Source: DAOTWP01 sp034435675 (GTDB lineage: Bacteria; Chloroflexota; Anaerolineae; Aggregatilineales; Phototrophicaceae). From it: a stretch of DNA of 15,320 bases. Under the pieces are notes generated by a model. The model was given only the letters and a program-made list of their open reading frames with translations, was not told the origin of the DNA and ran no database searches. This document shows, piece by piece, positions 12,867-15,320 of the stretch; position 1 is the first letter of the stretch; every line of letters starts with the position of its first letter. The position numbers and the translations under genes are program-made. The stretch is taken from positions 1 to 15,320 of the forward strand of contig DAOTWP010000256.1 in assembly GCA_034435675.1 (NCBI GenBank). The letters run 5' to 3'.

Positions 12867-14373
12867 CCGGCAGCAGGAACACCAGCGGCGGCTCGCGGTC
12901 AAGGCAGCTTGCATCCGGCGCGCTGGCGGGTGTTTGCAGGAACTGCACAGTGAGCTGCACGCCACAGCGGTTGCTGGACGCGCCAACCCCGTGCCCCATC
13001 GTCGGGAATACATAGTGATAGCCGTTGGGCAGTCCAGCCAGCACATGCTCGGCAAACGCGGGCGGGGTCACCGGGTCGAAACGCCCGCTGAGCAGCAGCA
13101 CAGGAATCGCGCTGTTGACCGGCAGCAGCGCCTCTGCTGCAACGGGTGCTGCCCCCCACGCGGCACAGTTCTGCACGGCATCTTCCAGCGCATCGCGATA
13201 GTAACTTTGCAGTGCCGGGTCCAGCGTGGTCAGCGACTGCTCGAACAACGCGGCGGGCTGCCCGGCAACATTGTCACTGCACCGGAAGGTATAGAATGCC
13301 CCGGTGGTGCTGAAGCCGGGGGCACTGCCGGACGACTCGTTGAGGATAAACGGCGCGAGCACCTCATACTGCTGCCCGGCAATCGCGTAGATCGCCGCGG
13401 GCAGCACACCGATATTGACCGGGTAGTAAAGCTGCTGGCTGATGGTCCCGATCAGTGAGCGCCCGGTAATCTGCACTTCCAGTTCCTGCCCACTCTGCGG
13501 ATCGGTGACGCTGAAAACGGCGGGCTGGGCATCAAGCTGGGCGATCAGGGCAAAGGTCAGCGCCTCCAGATCAGGATACGTGCTGCGGCAGGTCGCCACT
13601 GCTTCACAGGCGGCGATGACCTCGCGCAGGGCGTGCTCAAACGACGCGCCAAATTCCGGCTGCGGATTGATGTCCGGCGCAGTGACACCCTCCAGAATGA
13701 CACTGCGCACCCGCTCCGGGTAACGGCGCAGCACATTGAGAACCACATACGAGCCGTAGGACAGCCCGTAGTAGTTCGCCTGCGAGTAGCCCAGCGCCAG
13801 CGGCAGGTCGGCGGCATCGTCAGCGCTTGCCAGCGTGGTATAGGCGTCCAGATTGATGCCCGCACCCCGCAGTCGTGCCGCGCAGGTGCGCAGCGCCTCG
13901 ACCAGCGCCGCTTCGCCTTCCGCCTCGGACGACATGCTGCTGTAGTCCAGATTGTCTACTTCGGGACAGTCCAGCGCGGGCTGCGACTGCCCGATGCCGC
14001 GCTGGTCAAACAGGATCACATCACGATTGCGCAGCCAGGAGTCGATCATCGGACCGACACCGCCCAGCGCGACACTGTCAATCAGTGTTGAGCCGGGACC
14101 ACCGATCAGAAAGACTACCGGATCCGGTTCCGGTTGGGCGCTGCGGGCGCGCATAATTGCTACGGCAACGCGAATCGTCGGGCTGTCCGGATCGCTGCGC
14201 TGTTCCGGCACCAGCAGAAACCCACACTCGACCCGGTAACCGGGCGGAAACGAATACGCGCAGGGCGCAGACTCGAATGTGGGCATGCCCTGTGTTTGCT
14301 CCTGTGCAGCAGCGCCTGACGACAGCAAACTCAGCAGCAGCCCCAGCAGCAGCACGTTGATCATCTGTTTCAT
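12862..14373 (-). CDS. secreted alpha/beta hydrolase, S33/TAP-like peptidase
   Basis: 503 residues, the size of tripeptidyl-aminopeptidase-type (S33) enzymes that remove N-terminal residues from peptides outside the cytoplasm. A signal peptide (MKQMINVLLLGLLLSLLSSG) ends in AAA before Q24. The oxyanion-hole motif GGPG is at 91-94 and FDQRGIGQSQPAL at 122-134. The nucleophile elbow GLSYGS has S205. D433 (SGRFDPVTPP) and H461 (TMGHGVG) complete the triad. The C-terminal part after about 400 matches the TAP-like domain, and several cysteines suit an exported protein. GAGG five bases before the ATG supports the start. Divergent from the gene at 14588, with a -10 box (TATACT, minus 14424-14419) 46 bases upstream. 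Exact substrate unknown; a proline iminopeptidase or esterase activity is possible. Confidence 0.9.
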   Translation of the reverse strand: MKQMINVLLLGLLLSLLSSGAAAQEQTQGMPTFESAPCAYSFPPGYRVECGFLLVPEQRSDPDSPTIRVAVAIMRARSAQPEPDPVVFLIGGPGSTLIDSVALGGVGPMIDSWLRNRDVILFDQRGIGQSQPALDCPEVDNLDYSSMSSEAEGEAALVEALRTCAARLRGAGINLDAYTTLASADDAADLPLALGYSQANYYGLSYGSYVVLNVLRRYPERVRSVILEGVTAPDINPQPEFGASFEHALREVIAACEAVATCRSTYPDLEALTFALIAQLDAQPAVFSVTDPQSGQELEVQITGRSLIGTISQQLYYPVNIGVLPAAIYAIAGQQYEVLAPFILNESSGSAPGFSTTGAFYTFRCSDNVAGQPAALFEQSLTTLDPALQSYYRDALEDAVQNCAAWGAAPVAAEALLPVNSAIPVLLLSGRFDPVTPPAFAEHVLAGLPNGYHYVFPTMGHGVGASSNRCGVQLTVQFLQTPASAPDASCLDREPPLVFLLPG

Positions 14374-14418
14374 AGTGACCTCAGCATCCAGAATATGTTC
14401 GAAAAAACCCGGTGTCTG

Positions 14419-14424
14419 AGTATA
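14419..14424 (-). promoter_or_regulatory. -10 box of the hydrolase gene
   Basis: TATACT on the minus strand (14424-14419), preceded by GTTA. No good -35 is seen 16-18 bases upstream (GCCTTC at a 17-base spacing). The leader would be about 38 nt. Confidence 0.35.
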
Positions 14425-14528
14425 ACGCGAACGGCGCGGGCGAAGGCAGACCAGTGGTGGAAATCGCGCCAGTGCAGCCCACTCTCACAATCGGTCCCAA
14501 CCGCCGCAGCCAGACTGCAAACCGTAAG

Positions 14529-14557
14529 TTGACGCGCGGGGCGGCACGGCGTAATCT
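14529..14557 (+). promoter_or_regulatory. sigma70-type promoter of the helix-hairpin-helix gene
   Basis: TTGACG (14529-14534), a 17-base spacer and TAATCT (14552-14557). The expected start near 14564 gives a short leader of about 24 nt containing the GAGG ribosome site. One of the best promoters in the window. Confidence 0.6.
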
Positions 14558-14587
14558 ACCTGTGAAACATAGACTCGTGAGGCGCTT

Positions 14588-15121
14588 ATGGACGCTGAAA
14601 AATCCCGACTGCGTATTGCCCGGCGCATCGCGCTGTTGATCCTCGCTGTTGGGCTGGCTGGCATTGCTGCGGCGGTGGTGGGCGCGCTGCTGTTCGCGGA
14701 TAACGCCCAACTGCGCGACGTCCAGCCGCTGCTGTTCGGATTTGGGCTGCTGTATGTCGTTGTGGCGCTGGCGCTGCTGCTCGTGCTGCGGCGCAGACCG
14801 GCGCGCACGCCCGTGGTGCCGCCCCTGCCCCCGGCATTCGTTGAACTGCCCGACCCGCTGCCGCTGGAAGGCGACGACCTGACGGCGATAGATGGCATCT
14901 GGCTGCGTATGCAGGACGCGCTGAAAAACGCGGGCATCAAGACTTATGCCCAGCTTGCCGGCACGCCGCCGGAAACGCTGCGACACATTGTGCGGGTGCA
15001 GCATAAGATCGTCTTTGCGGGCAGTACCGAACACTGGATTGCGCAGGCGCGTTTTCTGGCAGCAGGGGATGACGAGGGACTGCGTACTTATCTTGCCGCG
15101 CAGTCCCCCACCGAAGGCTAA
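14588..15121 (+). CDS. two-TM membrane protein with helix-hairpin-helix domain
   Basis: 177 residues. Two hydrophobic segments (about 13-36 and 46-67) are separated by a short loop, then a basic stop-transfer (RRRPAR) and a proline-rich linker (70-92). The C-terminal cytosolic part carries a helix-hairpin-helix motif of the DLTAIDGIWLRMQDALKNAGIKTYAQLA type (97-124), followed by the W-x-x-QARFLAAGDDEGLRTYL tail that often accompanies such domains. These domains resemble those of DNA-binding and ribosomal-protein-associated HhH modules. Here the usual glycine-rich IxGIGP is altered to IDGIWLRM, so nucleic-acid binding is uncertain. GAGG five bases before the ATG and a strong promoter support the start. 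The TAA stop lies in the first bases of a palindromic element, so the original C-terminus may have been longer. Confidence 0.8.
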   Translation: MDAEKSRLRIARRIALLILAVGLAGIAAAVVGALLFADNAQLRDVQPLLFGFGLLYVVVALALLLVLRRRPARTPVVPPLPPAFVELPDPLPLEGDDLTAIDGIWLRMQDALKNAGIKTYAQLAGTPPETLRHIVRVQHKIVFAGSTEHWIAQARFLAAGDDEGLRTYLAAQSPTEG

Positions 15122-15211
15122 GTACAGTCAAATTGAAAATGTCGGGCGCAGGGGCGGGTCTGAGGACCGCCCCATACGAAATTCAATCCCACAAAAATGC
15201 TGTGGTTACAC
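15118..15211. repeat. palindromic element family 2, copy B
   Basis: Begins CTAAGTACAGTCAAATTGAA, with a central GC-rich hairpin (GGGGCGGGTC about 15150-15159 with GACCGCCCC), and ends TGTGGTTACAC. It is diverged from copies A and C, and its final CTTAG appears to be replaced by the first bases of copy C. The stem carries G-C where A and C carry A-T at a corresponding position. Its first bases contain the stop codon of the preceding gene. Confidence 0.75.
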
Positions 15212-15308
15212 CTAAGTACAACCAAATTGAAAATGTCGGATGTAGGGGCAGGTCTGAGACCTGCCCCTACGGAAAATAATCCCGCGAGATTTCTGTGGTT
15301 GTACTTAG
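15212..15308. repeat. palindromic element family 2, copy C
   Basis: 97 bp with perfect 13-bp terminal inverted repeats CTAAGTACAACCA / TGGTTGTACTTAG and a central hairpin at 15242-15270 (14-bp arms around one G). About 97% identical to copy A at 1027-1123. It abuts copy B head to tail. Copy A has C at the hairpin centre and this copy G. The remaining 12 bases of the window show nothing recognisable. Confidence 0.88.
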
Positions 15309-15320
15309 GACACTGACAAG

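Overview
The window is about 15.3 kb of GC-rich DNA (roughly 60% by eye). The gene repertoire suggests a Chloroflexota (Anaerolineae-like) chromosome. The signs are a Uma2-family nuclease gene, secreted propeller proteins ending in bacterial SH3 domains, an Eis-like GNAT/SCP2 acetyltransferase, a DICT-domain histidine kinase, a membrane protein with a helix-hairpin-helix tail, and many small palindromic intergenic elements. This assignment is inference; there is no rRNA or phylogenetic marker in the window. No tRNA, rRNA, CRISPR array, transposase or phage gene was seen.

Layout. 1-495: start of a leftward gene cut by the window edge, with a well-formed promoter and ribosome binding site, then a non-coding region with a 15-bp tandem repeat and several inverted repeats. 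496-852: small charged coiled-coil protein. 853-1260: two different palindromic elements back to back. 1261-2355: M19 membrane dipeptidase, convergent with a soluble sensor histidine kinase (2374-3768/3804, minus). 3879-5548: a block bounded by two identical 97-bp direct repeats. It holds a remnant of a Uma2 3' end, an AT-rich pair of unrecognised minus-strand genes, a divergent operator-like palindrome and an intact Uma2 gene. 5594-9033: two secreted proteins, a beta-propeller plus SH3b protein and a protein built from a duplicated three-repeat module that I do not recognise. 9048-9176: second copy of the first palindromic element. 9325-10536: Eis-like acetyltransferase. 10698-12665 (minus): polytopic family 2 glycosyltransferase with an N-terminal MshEN/T2SSE_N-like module. 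12862-14373 (minus): secreted S33-type alpha/beta hydrolase with a TAP-like C-terminus. 14588-15121: two-TM protein with a helix-hairpin-helix domain, divergent from the hydrolase. 15118-15308: two tandem copies of the second palindromic element.

Most genes look like single transcription units, with their own Shine-Dalgarno sequence (often GAGG) and in several cases a recognisable sigma70-type promoter. Only the AT-rich pair looks like a classical operon. Shared themes are the cell surface (three secreted proteins and two membrane proteins) and peptide turnover (M19 dipeptidase, S33 hydrolase). No single pathway ties the genes together. The most notable signals are the direct-repeat-bounded cassette, the duplicated-module secreted protein, and two families of small palindromic elements, one of which supplies a stop codon to a gene.
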